64,000 nt of DNA from contig NZ_CP151650.1 of assembly GCF_038397775.1 (NCBI RefSeq), forward strand, positions 2,542,001 to 2,606,000, written 5' to 3'. This document shows positions 1-8,696 of this stretch, piece by piece. The position numbers were made by a program, and so were the translations under genes. This stretch comes from Pseudomonas sp. RC10 (GTDB lineage: Bacteria; Pseudomonadota; Gammaproteobacteria; Pseudomonadales; Pseudomonadaceae). Within the stretch, counting starts at the first letter, position 1. Each line of letters starts with the position of its first letter. The notes under the pieces were generated by a model. It had not been told where the DNA came from, did no database searches, and saw only the letters and a list, made by a program, of their open reading frames with translations.

Positions 1-2
1 CT

Positions 3-371
3 CAACATTTTGGTCCGCTGTTGTCGAGGCACATCAATTTTCAAGAGGATCGGCTAATGCGTCGCCTGGACGGCACGCATTTCTGGGCAACGGTGAGAGG
101 CTACGGCTTCAACGCCCATGCTCCGTATGAATTGGCGACCTGGGTATTCACGGACGTCCCTGACGGTGAACAAACCCAACGGGACCAGCGGGTCATTCTC
201 ACCGCGCGCGAAAGGGACGTTGCAGCCCTCATGGTTGACGGGTTGACGAGCAAGGAGGCTGCCAGGCGCCTGGCTATCAGTCCCCGCACGGTGGACATTC
301 ACCGCTGTAATCTATTGAAAAAATACGGTGTGAACACAACGGCTGAATTAGTGAAGCGTGTCATCCGATAA
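3..371 (+). CDS. PAS-LuxR transcriptional regulator (3' part; start lies outside the window)
   Basis: The frame is open to the left window edge, so the TTG at 21 is not a real start and the N-terminus is missing. The first ~50 visible residues, with RRLDGTHFWATVRG and then an aliphatic strand ending FTDV, look like the end of a PAS sensor fold. After a short linker comes a LuxR/GerE helix-turn-helix: LTARERDVAALMVDGLTSKEA, then RLAISPRTVDIHR and KYGVNTTAELV. This is the layout of short one-domain-sensor LuxR regulators that answer small aromatic or phenolic signals in pseudomonads, but the signal cannot be read here. The next gene downstream is a small secreted protein followed by an OprD porin, possible targets. 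The family call is firm; the function is not. Confidence 0.85.
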   Translation, partial: QHFGPLLSRHINFQEDRLMRRLDGTHFWATVRGYGFNAHAPYELATWVFTDVPDGEQTQRDQRVILTARERDVAALMVDGLTSKEAARRLAISPRTVDIHRCNLLKKYGVNTTAELVKRVIR

Positions 372-583
372 CGCTTATACAGCAAGATTCGCAGGTCGCG
401 AGCCGAAGGCTTGACGACAGATGCCAAGGTTATAGTTCTCGCCTTTAGTTCAAGTCGATTCGCGTGTCAATATCAAATTTCGCAAGGATCATTCACCTCA
501 TTATCGTTTGATGCTGGGCGTGATTTCTTTTTAAAGTTGCGCACCGTTATCAGACTTGCTACTGCAAGAAGGTTCAGATCAAC

Positions 584-760
584 ATGTTTAAACTTCTCAG
601 TGTCACCGGTGCTGTTATTGCACTTACAGTGATGGCGTCCGTCAGTGTTCGCGCCGAAGAGTCACAAGCATTTGTCGCACGCAATGCCCAACTCGACGCC
701 GATCGCCACGACCATGCGCAAACCCTTGACGATAACGTCGCCAGTCGAGAACAAAAATAG
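584..760 (+). CDS. small secreted hypothetical protein, 58 aa
   Basis: ATG at 584 follows an AAGAAGG ribosome binding site by about 10 nt. The product starts with MFKLL, then a hydrophobic stretch (VTGAVIALTVMASVSV) ending in VRAEE, a clear Sec signal peptide with an A-X-A-like cleavage site near residue 24. The mature part is only ~34 residues, charged and rich in Asp and His (LDADRHDHAQTLDD), so it may sit in the periplasm and bind metal; that is inference. It is the first gene before the OprD porin at 954. I do not recognise a named family. Confidence 0.6.
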   Translation: MFKLLSVTGAVIALTVMASVSVRAEESQAFVARNAQLDADRHDHAQTLDDNVASREQK

Positions 761-783
761 CGCCGTTTTGCTATTGCCCTGTA

Positions 784-832
784 GACGGTATCAGCGCACG
801 TTCGCGCTTGACGCGAATGTCGCAGACTACCG
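784..832 (+). other. long imperfect hairpin upstream of the porin gene
   Basis: Nested complementary arms are present: ACGGT with ACCGT on the outside, GCG with CGC, and TTCGCG with CGCGAA around a short loop. It lies between the small secreted protein and the OprD gene and is not followed by a T-run, so it could be a processing or attenuation structure rather than a classical terminator. Confidence 0.35.
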
Positions 833-953
833 TCACCTGAAGTCCCCACCTTTCAAATTAAAGCCGCTGCAGATGCGGCGTGAAGTGCATCAATAATAAC
901 AATACGGCGACGGCACCCAAGCGTCGCCAGTCGAATCAAAGAGGATGTTCATT

Positions 954-2297
954 GTGAAAGTTCACTACCCGCTTCGTAAGCTGTTCGTGGCGATGTCCGC
1001 CACAGCGTCCGTGACGGCTTATGCCGGTGACGATCAAGCTGCGGAGGCTGGATTCGTTGAGGGTGCCTCACTGACCGTTGACTTGAAAAACTATTATTTC
1101 AATCACGATCGACACAATGGCCAACAGGACAGTAAAGAGTGGGCCCAAGGATTCATCGGCGTGTTCCAGTCAGGGTTTACCCAGGGACCTGTGGGTTTTG
1201 GCGTGGACGCTATCGCAACCCTGGGGGTGAAACTGGACGGTGGCGGTGGGAGCGGTGGTTCATCCATTCTGCCGACCACAGCCCCCAATCCTGCCAAAGA
1301 TAATCTCTACGGCAAAGCGCCGGACTCCTTCTCGTCGGCGGGTGGCGCAGTCAAGATGAAAGCGTTCGACACCGTGCTGAAGGCGGGTGACATGTTGCTC
1401 AACAATCCTGTGATTGCCGGTGGGGCTACGCGCATGCTGCCGATGACCTTTCGCGGGGTCAGTTTGACCAACAACAGCATCGACCATCTCATCCTGGACG
1501 CGGGTCAAGTGAGCTTCAACAAACTGTTCAATCAGAGTGGGAACAGTCGGCTGGGCACCTATTACGGTACGTTGCCCGACGGCCAAAAAAGCCAGCATAT
1601 GAGCTGGATGGGCGCCTCGTACAACGGTGTTCCGGGGATGACGACGAGCCTTTACGCTTCGCAACTCAAAGACATCTGGAGCCAGTACTACTACGACCTG
1701 GATTACGTCTGGCAGGTGAGCGAGCAACTGAGCCTGAATCCCGGCTTTCACTACTATCACACACAGGACAGCGGCAAGGCCCTCTACGGCAGTATCAACA
1801 ACAACACCTTCAGCGTGCATTTAGGCATGACGTTAGAAAACCAGACGCTGATCGCCTCGATGCAAAAGGTCAATGGCAATACCCCCTTCGACTACATTCT
1901 GGACGGCGACAGCATTTACCTGGACAACTCGCAGCAGTGGTCGGACTTCAACGCCCCCGGCGAAAAATCCTGGAAACTGCAATACATCTATGACTTCGCT
2001 GGCTGGGGGCTTTCAGGACTTACCTCATCGATTTCCTACATTCGCGGCACGATGGATCTGACCAAGGCAACCACCGCTGTCGATTCCGGCTACAGCTACT
2101 ACAACCCCGATGGCCGAGATGCCAAGCATTGGGAGCGTGACGCAGACATCAAATACACCGTGAAAGGGGGTGCCGCGAAAAATCTGTCAGTGCGTCTGCG
2201 CTGGGCGACTAACCGCGGCGGTGACGGGTATAAGGCGGTCGATCACAACGCGGATGAATACCGGGTGATCGTGGACTATCCCATTAATATCTTCTGA
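954..2297 (+). CDS. OprD-family outer-membrane porin
   Basis: An outer-membrane channel of the Pseudomonas OprD/Occ family, used for uptake of small carboxylates or basic amino acids. I prefer the GTG at 954 because GAGG at 941-944 is 9 nt away; the in-frame ATG at 945 would abut it. The product is ~447 aa, the usual size. Signal peptide ending TAYAG, then the family N-terminus with [14 protein letters not shown] and [24 protein letters not shown], repeated aromatic-rich beta strands ([21 protein letters not shown]), and the C-terminal strand [10 protein letters not shown]. Substrate class (OccD or OccK) cannot be fixed by eye. A second porin of the family is at 20034. Confidence 0.93.
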   Translation: MKVHYPLRKLFVAMSATASVTAYAGDDQAAEAGFVEGASLTVDLKNYYFNHDRHNGQQDSKEWAQGFIGVFQSGFTQGPVGFGVDAIATLGVKLDGGGGSGGSSILPTTAPNPAKDNLYGKAPDSFSSAGGAVKMKAFDTVLKAGDMLLNNPVIAGGATRMLPMTFRGVSLTNNSIDHLILDAGQVSFNKLFNQSGNSRLGTYYGTLPDGQKSQHMSWMGASYNGVPGMTTSLYASQLKDIWSQYYYDLDYVWQVSEQLSLNPGFHYYHTQDSGKALYGSINNNTFSVHLGMTLENQTLIASMQKVNGNTPFDYILDGDSIYLDNSQQWSDFNAPGEKSWKLQYIYDFAGWGLSGLTSSISYIRGTMDLTKATTAVDSGYSYYNPDGRDAKHWERDADIKYTVKGGAAKNLSVRLRWATNRGGDGYKAVDHNADEYRVIVDYPINIF

Positions 2298-2360
2298 GTT
2301 GCCTCGGTTCGGTCTTTGCGCCACTGATTTTTTGCATGGCTGTTGTCCTGAGGTATCCCC

Positions 2361-2404
2361 GAGTGTTCGGACCGATAATCTCCTCGCATCCAATCCGAAC
2401 ACTC
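2361..2404. terminator. perfect 11-bp inverted repeat between convergent genes
   Basis: GAGTGTTCGGA and its exact reverse complement TCCGAACACTC enclose 22 nt. The repeat sits between the stop of the OprD gene and the stop of the convergent chemoreceptor gene. It has no T-run on either side, so a role in transcript 3' ends is inferred from position only. Confidence 0.4.
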
Positions 2405-2412
2405 ATGGGTGC

Positions 2413-4033
2413 CTAGACGCGAAACTGCTCAAGCAACTGGCTCAGTTGGCTGGAGACTTGATCGAGATGGTGACTGGCGACATTAGCCGCTTCGGCTGTC
2501 TGTGCAGTGTCACGCGCCAGGCCGGCGGTCTGGGAAATGTTCTGATTGATCTCCTCGACCACATTCGCCTGCTGCAATGTTGCGCTGGCGATCGAGACGT
2601 TCAGCCCACTGAGATTGCGCAGCGCCCCCGCTATCCGGTCCAGGCTCGCACCCGCCGCGCGGGATTGCTCCACGGTCAATCGGGCGGCCTCACTGCTTTG
2701 ATTGATGACGGTCACGGCGGCGCTCGATTTGGCCTGCAGCGACTCGATCATGGTCTGGATTTCAGACGTCGACTGCTGCGTTCGTTGGGCCAATAAGCGC
2801 ACCTCGTCCGCCACGACCGCGAAGCCTCGACCCTGTTCTCCTGCACGCGCGGCTTCGATCGCAGCATTGAGTGCCAACAGATTGGTCTGCTCCGCGATCG
2901 TACGAATCACCTCCAATACGCTCCCGATTTGCGTACTGCCCTCAGCCAGTGTCTGGATGTCTGCCACGGCTTGCACAATGATCGTGGACAGCTCTTCGAC
3001 CACCGATGCTGACCAGGCCGTGGTCAGCCTGCTGCTCAGCACTGCGCACTTCGCTTGAAGCTTGTTCTGCGTTTTTCGCGACGTCCTGGACGCTATAGGC
3101 GACCTCGTTGACTGCCGTTGCAACCCGTTCCATCTGCTGTGATTGCTGACCGAATTGCTGGCGTGCCGCACTGGAGCTTTCTTTCAACGAACGCGCCGAG
3201 TGCGTCAGGATTTGCGCAGACTCCAACATTTGCGCGATGACCTCGCGCAGCTTGGCCACAAACCCATTGAAGGAAATGGCCAATCCTGTCAGCTCGTCAT
3301 TGCCGCCTACTTCAAGCTGGGCCCTCAGGTCGCTTTCACCGCTGGCAATGTTCGCCATGGCCTGGACAGTCTGTCGAAGGGGGGGAGAAATACTTCGCAC
3401 GATCAAGCTGATCGTGGCCGTCAACAACAAAGCGATCAGCACACAGATCGCAACCGTCGTCATCAATTCCGCACGAAACTGCGCTTTGATGTCATCCATG
3501 TAAACGCCGGTACCCAACACCCAACCCCACGGTTCGAAAAGTGCGACATAGGAGACTTTTTCTACCGGCTCTTCGAATCCCTGTTTCTTCCATCTGTAGC
3601 CAACGGTTCCGGAACCGTGCTCTTTGATGACCCGCGACATTTCAACGTTGAACAGAAAGCCGTCGCTGTCTTTCAATCCAGTCAGGTCCTGTCCTTCCAG
3701 TTGGGTATTGACCGGATTCATTAACATGATCCGGTCCAGGGTCTGAATGAAAAAATATTCCTGGCCCGCATACCGCAAGCCGCGAACGACTTGCTTTGCC
3801 TGTTCCTGCGCTTGTTCACGGCTCAGCCCGGAAGCTTGCTCCAGGTCATGAAAGTATCTGAATACCCCTTGGGTGTTCTCTACGGCGTTGCGGATTTGCT
3901 GCACTCTTTCGGTGTAGAGATTGCTGTAACTCCTGACCAGCATCAGCGTTGCCAATGCAACCAACATCACCAGAGACACAACGAGAATCAACCAGAGTCG
4001 ACGGGTAATAGGGATATTTCGTAGCGTTCGCAT
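2413..4033 (-). pseudogene. methyl-accepting chemotaxis protein with sCache_2 sensor, frameshifted
   Basis: The 5' half (from ATG 4033, GGAG 6 nt upstream) encodes a TM helix (LWLILVVSLVMLVALATLML), a periplasmic single-Cache domain (YFFIQTLDRIMLMNP, WGWVLGTGVYMDDI), a second TM, HAMP, and the start of the signalling coiled coil to about residue 340. The 3' half, in the next frame, carries the hairpin core [21 protein letters not shown] and ends [10 protein letters not shown]. The frames change near 3000-3012; the arithmetic is one extra base (or two missing). No homopolymer is present there, so a true mutation is as likely as a sequencing error. If real, the receptor loses its CheA/CheW-contacting tip. 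Repaired length would be ~540 aa, normal for the family. Confidence 0.85.
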
Positions 4034-4880
4034 GATGAACTCCGCAGGATTCAGAAAGGCGATGCAAGGGGAGAGGGCTTCGAGAGGGCAAGCGCAACCT
4101 GAGTGGCTGACCAGTGCACATCCCGCGCGTCATGAACGGTTTAAGTGGATGCAGTGAGCGCCCCCCTTTTATTACTCAAAGCAAAGGGGCCCCGGTGCCA
4201 AGCAATGGAAAGCCTTGGCAGGCTTGTAGAGGCGTAGCTCTTTGAGAGGAAGACGCGGGCGCAGATCGATACCGATGAACCGCTCATGAGGGGCCTTATT
4301 ATTATGTTCGGTCATCTGACTCACCTGACGCACCGCAGAACGCATCAACTTGGTGAGGTGTTATGGGATAAGCGGGTGAATCGTTTCGAGGGGCCGTACA
4401 ACCCTTAATCCGACCCTGAAGACCTCTTTATTAAAAACGTTCAGGCGAATGTCGAGTAATGACATTTTGCGATTCAACCATGCCTGAATTCATATGCCTC
4501 TTTAAGCCCCGTCAGAACCCGACAGTGCAACGCTGTTGCTCGCCTTGGCATTGGATCAACGTAAAAGCTGAAATTGGTCATTTAATCCATCCATGGCTTC
4601 CACTAGCCTCGTGCGGCGTCCTGACGACCTGACGCATCGCCTTTATCTATACGCGGCCTCATCCCACGAACTTCCCCTCAGGCGACTAGGTATTCATGAC
4701 CTGCGGGCGGGTGATCGATCATGGTCAAAAAGACATAGAGCGTTGTCATTAGGACATTGTTTTGGCAAGTCAAAATGACTCTCAATGTTCGTAAGATTCT
4801 GATAATCAACGTTATTAATTTTTGGCACGGTATCTGTAATGCGTTGCTCGGTTTAAGGGCTAACACAAAAGGAAAACGAT
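4034..4880. other. 847-bp intergenic stretch without a convincing gene
   Basis: No reading frame here has a ribosome binding site or family-like sequence. A CCCCTTT / AAAGGGG hairpin lies at 4163-4189 in the leader side of the chemoreceptor. Just before the SDR gene, TTGGCACG at 4822-4829 followed by CTGTA gives a partial match to a sigma-54 -24/-12 promoter, with the -12 GC missing. The length and lack of content suggest gene decay, but I see no identifiable remnant. Confidence 0.4.
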
Positions 4881-5621
4881 ATGAGTGAGTTCGATAAACG
4901 ATTGGCTGTGGTCACAGGCGCAAGTTCCGGGATCGGCTTGGCGGTCACGGAGCGCCTGTTGGATGAAGGTTCGACGGTTATTGCCATGGCGCGGCGCGTC
5001 GGCGGACTTGAACTTTTGCAGGAAAAATATTCAACCCGCTTACACCGGCTAAAAGGGGATGTCACCCAGGCCAGTGATCTGGAGCGGTTGGCGGGAATGG
5101 CTCGGGAACTCGGGCCTGTGGACTTTATCGTCCCGAACGCCGGCATCGCGATGTTGGCTCAAGGGACCGATACGGCTGCGTTTGATCGATTGTGGGAGGT
5201 CAATGGCGCCGCTGCCTTGAACACGGTGGCGGCCTTGAGAGAGCAACTGACCAAGCCGGCGAGCGTTGTATTCATCGGCACGTTTCTGTCGCGATTGGCG
5301 TTCCCCGGACTTGCCGGATATATCGCGTCCAAAACAGCGTTGATCAGTCACGCACGGACCCTGGCGGTCGAACTGGCCGCCAGCGATATTCGCGTGAATA
5401 TCGTTTCTCCCGGCCCTACCGCGACGCCTATCTGGGGTTCCCTGGGGCTTGGCAATGTCGAGCTGTCGGAAGTCGCCAGTGCCGTGAATAGTCGGCTACT
5501 CGATGGGAAGTTTCTTGAGCCGCATGCGGTTGCTGATGTGATCCTGTGGCTGTTATCCGCCGGCTCGCGAAGCATTTACGGTCAAGAGATCGTGGTGGAC
5601 GGCGGATACACCCTGCGCTGA
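4881..5621 (+). CDS. SDR-family NAD(P)-dependent oxidoreductase
   Basis: A classical short-chain dehydrogenase/reductase of 246 aa. ATG 4881 has AAAGGA 8 nt upstream. It shows the cofactor motif TGASSGIG at residues ~13-20, the NAG motif (VPNAGIA, ~90), an active-site Ser region (FIGTFLSRL), the catalytic YIASK at ~150-154, and the typical end GGYTLR. Arg-Arg after the second strand (MARR) favours NADP(H); this is inference. The gene stands alone on this strand, followed by a strong hairpin, so its substrate cannot be inferred from neighbours. Confidence 0.92.
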   Translation: MSEFDKRLAVVTGASSGIGLAVTERLLDEGSTVIAMARRVGGLELLQEKYSTRLHRLKGDVTQASDLERLAGMARELGPVDFIVPNAGIAMLAQGTDTAAFDRLWEVNGAAALNTVAALREQLTKPASVVFIGTFLSRLAFPGLAGYIASKTALISHARTLAVELAASDIRVNIVSPGPTATPIWGSLGLGNVELSEVASAVNSRLLDGKFLEPHAVADVILWLLSAGSRSIYGQEIVVDGGYTLR

Positions 5622-5630
5622 AGGGCCTTG

Positions 5631-5652
5631 GGAGTCACCGCTCGGTGACTCC
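5631..5652 (+). terminator. hairpin after the SDR gene
   Basis: GGAGTCACC and GGTGACTCC form a perfect 9-bp stem with a 4-nt loop, 9 nt after the SDR stop codon. The tail (TCTCCCTC) is pyrimidine-rich with few Ts, so it is a plausible but not ideal intrinsic terminator. Confidence 0.6.
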
Positions 5653-5740
5653 TCTCCCTCAGAGGCCGAAGGCGCGCGATCTGCGCGTCAGCTGGGGCGC
5701 GGCGCCGATGAGCGCTACCGCAGATCACCCCATCTTTTGT

Positions 5741-6214
5741 TTACTTCATGCCTACAAGGCCCTTCGCCAAGGCCCGGTCTTTGGCATCGAGGTTGTGTGA
5801 GCTCATGCGCGTGTTGAGTGCGTTCTGGGCGTCGGACATCGCGGATTCCATGATCTGCAACTCGGCAATGGCGGCTTGCCGGCGAGACTTTTTAGTATCT
5901 TCGGACAGCGAGTCATCTTGCATGATCTGTTGAATCTCGCGCTGTTTTTCCGCCATGCGCTCCTGCAACTTGCGGATGTTTTTCAGCGCTTCTTTGACAT
6001 CTTCCGGCAGCGAGGCTTTGTCGATGTCGGCGTATTTGTCGTTCCCTGCCTTTCGCTTCCCGTCGCTGGAAATCTCGACCGTGAACGCTGGGCTGGCGCT
6101 ATTGCTGTTGACCTGTGCGCTTATCGTCGCGTCGGTCCCGGGTGGGTTGGGTGTTACCACGGGAGTCTGCGATCTTGTGGGGCTGAGAGGCGGTAATGGG
6201 TAAGAGATTTTCAT
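5741..6214 (-). CDS. hypothetical coiled-coil protein, 157 aa
   Basis: No known domain recognised. The first ~60 residues are a low-complexity Pro/Ser/Thr/Asn-rich segment without a signal peptide. From about residue 65 to 150 the sequence is strongly helical and heptad-like (VKEALKNIRKLQERMAEKQREIQQI, then SRRQAAIAELQIMESAMSDAQNAL), with a dense pattern of Glu, Lys, Gln and Met. This shape is common in secreted or surface-associated helper proteins and in chaperone-like proteins of pseudomonads, but I would not assign a role. Composition and codon use look like a real gene. The ribosome binding site is weak (GTGGTGACAGTGAC before ATG 6214). Confidence 0.7.
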   Translation of the reverse strand: MKISYPLPPLSPTRSQTPVVTPNPPGTDATISAQVNSNSASPAFTVEISSDGKRKAGNDKYADIDKASLPEDVKEALKNIRKLQERMAEKQREIQQIMQDDSLSEDTKKSRRQAAIAELQIMESAMSDAQNALNTRMSSHNLDAKDRALAKGLVGMK

Positions 6215-6308
6215 GTCACTGTCACCACGTATGATCAGTCGTTAATGAGTGGGTAAAGCAGCACTTCAAACTGTCACCTTTGCCCATACAGCCCGTTGTC
6301 CATGGGGA

Positions 6309-6608
6309 TCATTCGAGCGACGTTGTGCCGTTCCTCTGGATGCTCGAAGACGCCATTCTGTCGCCGCTCGCTTGATCCATGCGAGCACGCGCCTGATGTA
6401 CGCTCCCGTCCCATCCCAGCATCGTGACCCACAGCTCTTCGCCAACCTCGCGCGGGAACCTGAGCGTGACCGTTGCGCTCATCCGGTTGGGCGTTCCAGA
6501 AAATATTTCTGCAAGAGTGGGCGGGTCGCTGGATTTGCCGACATGAAGGTAAGTGGCCTTGACGTCATTGCGGCATTGTTCACCCAATGCCGCTGTGAAG
6601 CGTCTCAC
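6309..6608 (-). CDS. hypothetical protein, ~99 aa, after the PepSY gene
   Basis: The frame runs on in register after the TAA of the PepSY gene and looks protein-like (KATYLHVGKSSDPPTLAE, then SATVTLRFPREVGEELWVTMLGWDG). GTG at 6608 is the only usual start, with GGCGGA 4 nt upstream. No family recognised and no membrane segment. Because it shares the frame with the upstream stop it might also be a severed C-terminal tail of the PepSY protein, but the membrane protein already has a complete-looking end. Low certainty. Confidence 0.4.
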   Translation of the reverse strand: MRRFTAALGEQCRNDVKATYLHVGKSSDPPTLAEIFSGTPNRMSATVTLRFPREVGEELWVTMLGWDGSVHQARARMDQASGDRMASSSIQRNGTTSLE

Positions 6609-6674
6609 CTGTCCGCCGGAGACGTGTTCAGTCAGCGTCAGTGAGCAAAGGCCTGTGTCGATCTCCCCGAGGGT

Positions 6675-8031
6675 TTATCCGTCCGCGCGACCGTCGACGC
6701 GGTTCGCGAAGTCCGAAAAGTACGTCGGGATGAACGCCACAGGAATCAGTATCAACAGAACGTTCAGGTGAACGCGGTACGTGCGCCATGCTTGGCGCAG
6801 CGTCGAAAGCGGACGGCCTGACGCGTTGCTCGGAACAGAGTGGGTCATCGGGTTTCGTCCAATACGGGGGGGGGGCGCGATAGAAGGGCGGCGGAGGGCG
6901 CTGCGGTTGAGCAGGCTGGCTGTGGCTTTAACGGTACGTTTGCTCCAGATCAGCAGGCCGCTGAGTACCATCAGTGACAGAAGGATGCCAAAGAAACACC
7001 AAATCAGTTTGATCCACAGCCCACCGAAGTCGCCGGTATGAAGGGGTCGCATCATCTTGGCCAGGACTTCAAGGGGTGGGCGGTCACGCATGAGCCTGGA
7101 GATGGCGATTGCGCCGGTATAAGGGTTCATCGATACAGATTGGTAGATGAACGGGACCTTCCCCTGACCGCCAATGTCGAGGTAGTCGTACGCATGACGA
7201 GGCAGATTGATATAGCCGGGTTGAAAGCCTGGAATGCGTTTGCTGACGAGATGAATCGCCTGATCCGGGCTGAGCGGTTGGGGATAAGAACCGGCGGGCG
7301 TTTGAGGGACGTCGTTATCCGTCATCAGCGTCGATGCTGGCGGGTCGGGAAATTCAATGTGATGGTCACTCAGTACCGCCTGCACCAGAAACCAGGTCGC
7401 GGTGATTGCAATCAGCGCAACGAATCCCATCGACCACAGCCCGGCAAGCCGATGAAAGTCCCCCCAAAACACCCGCGCGCCATGGGCCAGCCGCGGCGCT
7501 TTGAAAAAAACCTCGCCAGAAGCGTTTGTAAACGACAACGCCTGTGACGACCGAGCCCATCAAGAGAACACCCAAGAATGAGACAGCGTACCAGCCCCAG
7601 CTGTAACCGTTGCTGAACGGAACCAGTAACCAGCCGTGCAGCGCTCGGGTGAATTTTTTGAAGTTGAAAGCCGGGCTTTCCCCCTGAATCAGACCTGTAT
7701 AGGGATTCACATAGACTTCCGCCAGGCGCCCGTCGGAGTAGGACACCTGCATCGTGGCGGCGAAATGGGGTTCGTTGTGCGGGCGGATGGACTGCACGAT
7801 CAGCCCGGGAGAGGCCTGCTTCATTTTTTCGATCATCTGGTCGTAGCTCATCAGCACCGCAGTGTCCGACGGCTTGGTGGCGCGGGCTTCCGGGTGCGTT
7901 AGCCAGACGATCTCCTCGCTGACGACAGCCAGCGTCCCAGTGACGCACACAAACAGTACGAAGAACCAGATCGGCAATGCCATCCAGCTGTGAATCAGAA
8001 ACCAACGTCTGGAGCGGGATTTATCAGGCAT
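6675..8031 (-). pseudogene. PepSY-associated TM-helix protein, frameshifted at a 7-T run
   Basis: An inner-membrane protein of the PepSY/DUF2149-like iron-reductase group (PiuB-like), often found with siderophore uptake. Start ATG 8031 has AAAGG upstream; the protein opens with RRWFLIHSWMALPIWFFVLFVCVTGTLAV, has a PepSY region (VSYSDGRLAEVYVNPYTGLI), then VVYKRFWRGFF. The frame breaks at a homopolymer of seven Ts (minus strand; 7504-7510). The rest continues in another frame: FFKAPRLAHGARVFWGDFHRLAGLWS, a second PepSY unit (VPFIYQSVSMNPYTGAIAISR) and two more TM helices to GRADG. Removing one T joins WRGFF to KAPR exactly. This may be a sequencing error, a null allele or a phase-variable tract. 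Confidence 0.85.
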
Positions 8032-8153
8032 TATCAGAAGCCTTTGCACGCGCAGGCCTGCAGCGACGCAACGATGCGTGAGTGATAACGTGGACACCCG
8101 GAACCGCGAGTGCCGGTACGGGAACGATCACGTGGTGGAGCCTGTCAGCGGAT

Positions 8154-8555
8154 TCATGGCGTACCGGATCGTTTCAGTACGTAAATGCCGTCACCCAGAA
8201 GGGCCAGTGCCAAGGCAGTCAGTGCCAGAAACACCGGGTATTCCCAGCCGCCTTTCGGATTCGAAAAACTCCAGCCGTTGCCGAAATGAACCGTGGAGGC
8301 TACGAGTAGCTGCATGAACGCGATAGCAGCGATCCAGCGGGCATAAATACCCAAGATGAGCATCACCCCCGCGCCAATCTCAAAAGCAATGATCGGATAC
8401 GCGAGAAACCCCGGAAAACCTACCCTTTGAAACAAGTCAGCGGTTCCGGCGGGGGTCAGCACCAAGAGCTTGGTCAAGCCGTGGGCAAGAAACATGGTGC
8501 CAAGAATCAAGCGCAGTAACAGTGCTGCGTACGGTCCACTACGGTTATCCATCAT
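8154..8555 (-). CDS. DoxX-family membrane protein
   Basis: A 133-aa four-helix membrane protein of the DoxX family. The hallmark opening LLLRLILGTMFLAHGLTKL is at residues 12-30, followed by VGFPGFLAYPIIAFEIGAGVMLILGIY and a C-terminal helix (FLALTALALALLGDGIY). GAAGGA precedes ATG 8555 at good spacing. DoxX proteins occur with redox or stress functions; no substrate is known here. It lies between the hydrolase at 8697 and the PepSY gene, all on the minus strand with short gaps, and could be co-transcribed with them. Confidence 0.92.
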   Translation of the reverse strand: MMDNRSGPYAALLLRLILGTMFLAHGLTKLLVLTPAGTADLFQRVGFPGFLAYPIIAFEIGAGVMLILGIYARWIAAIAFMQLLVASTVHFGNGWSFSNPKGGWEYPVFLALTALALALLGDGIYVLKRSGTP

Positions 8556-8696
8556 GACGTTCCTTCTATCGGTGAGTTCGGCTTTTCAGCGGCGGCACAT
8601 GGACGTCCGACGCTCGAAAGCGCCCACCTGCGTGGGTGGCGGTGGGCAGATGCTCCAGGCAATGGTGATGGGGTCATCGTGCCTGGAGCGCTGACT

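Noticed and set aside
645..896. 83-residue frame overlapping the 58-residue secreted protein
   Set aside because: The overlapping shorter frame has a clear signal peptide and ribosome site; the longer has neither.
4822..4838. Sigma-54 promoter before the SDR gene (TTGGCACG then CTGTA)
   Set aside because: The -24 part is good, but the -12 GC is missing, so the match is too weak to list as a feature.
4593..4866. Short frames on both strands in the 847-bp gap
   Set aside because: No ribosome sites, no family-like sequence, and the two frames overlap in opposite directions.
7504..7510. Programmed ribosomal frameshift in the PepSY gene
   Set aside because: The change needed is +1 (or -2) in a T-run. 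No classic slippery site, stimulating structure or known programmed case in this family supports it; an error or mutation is simpler.
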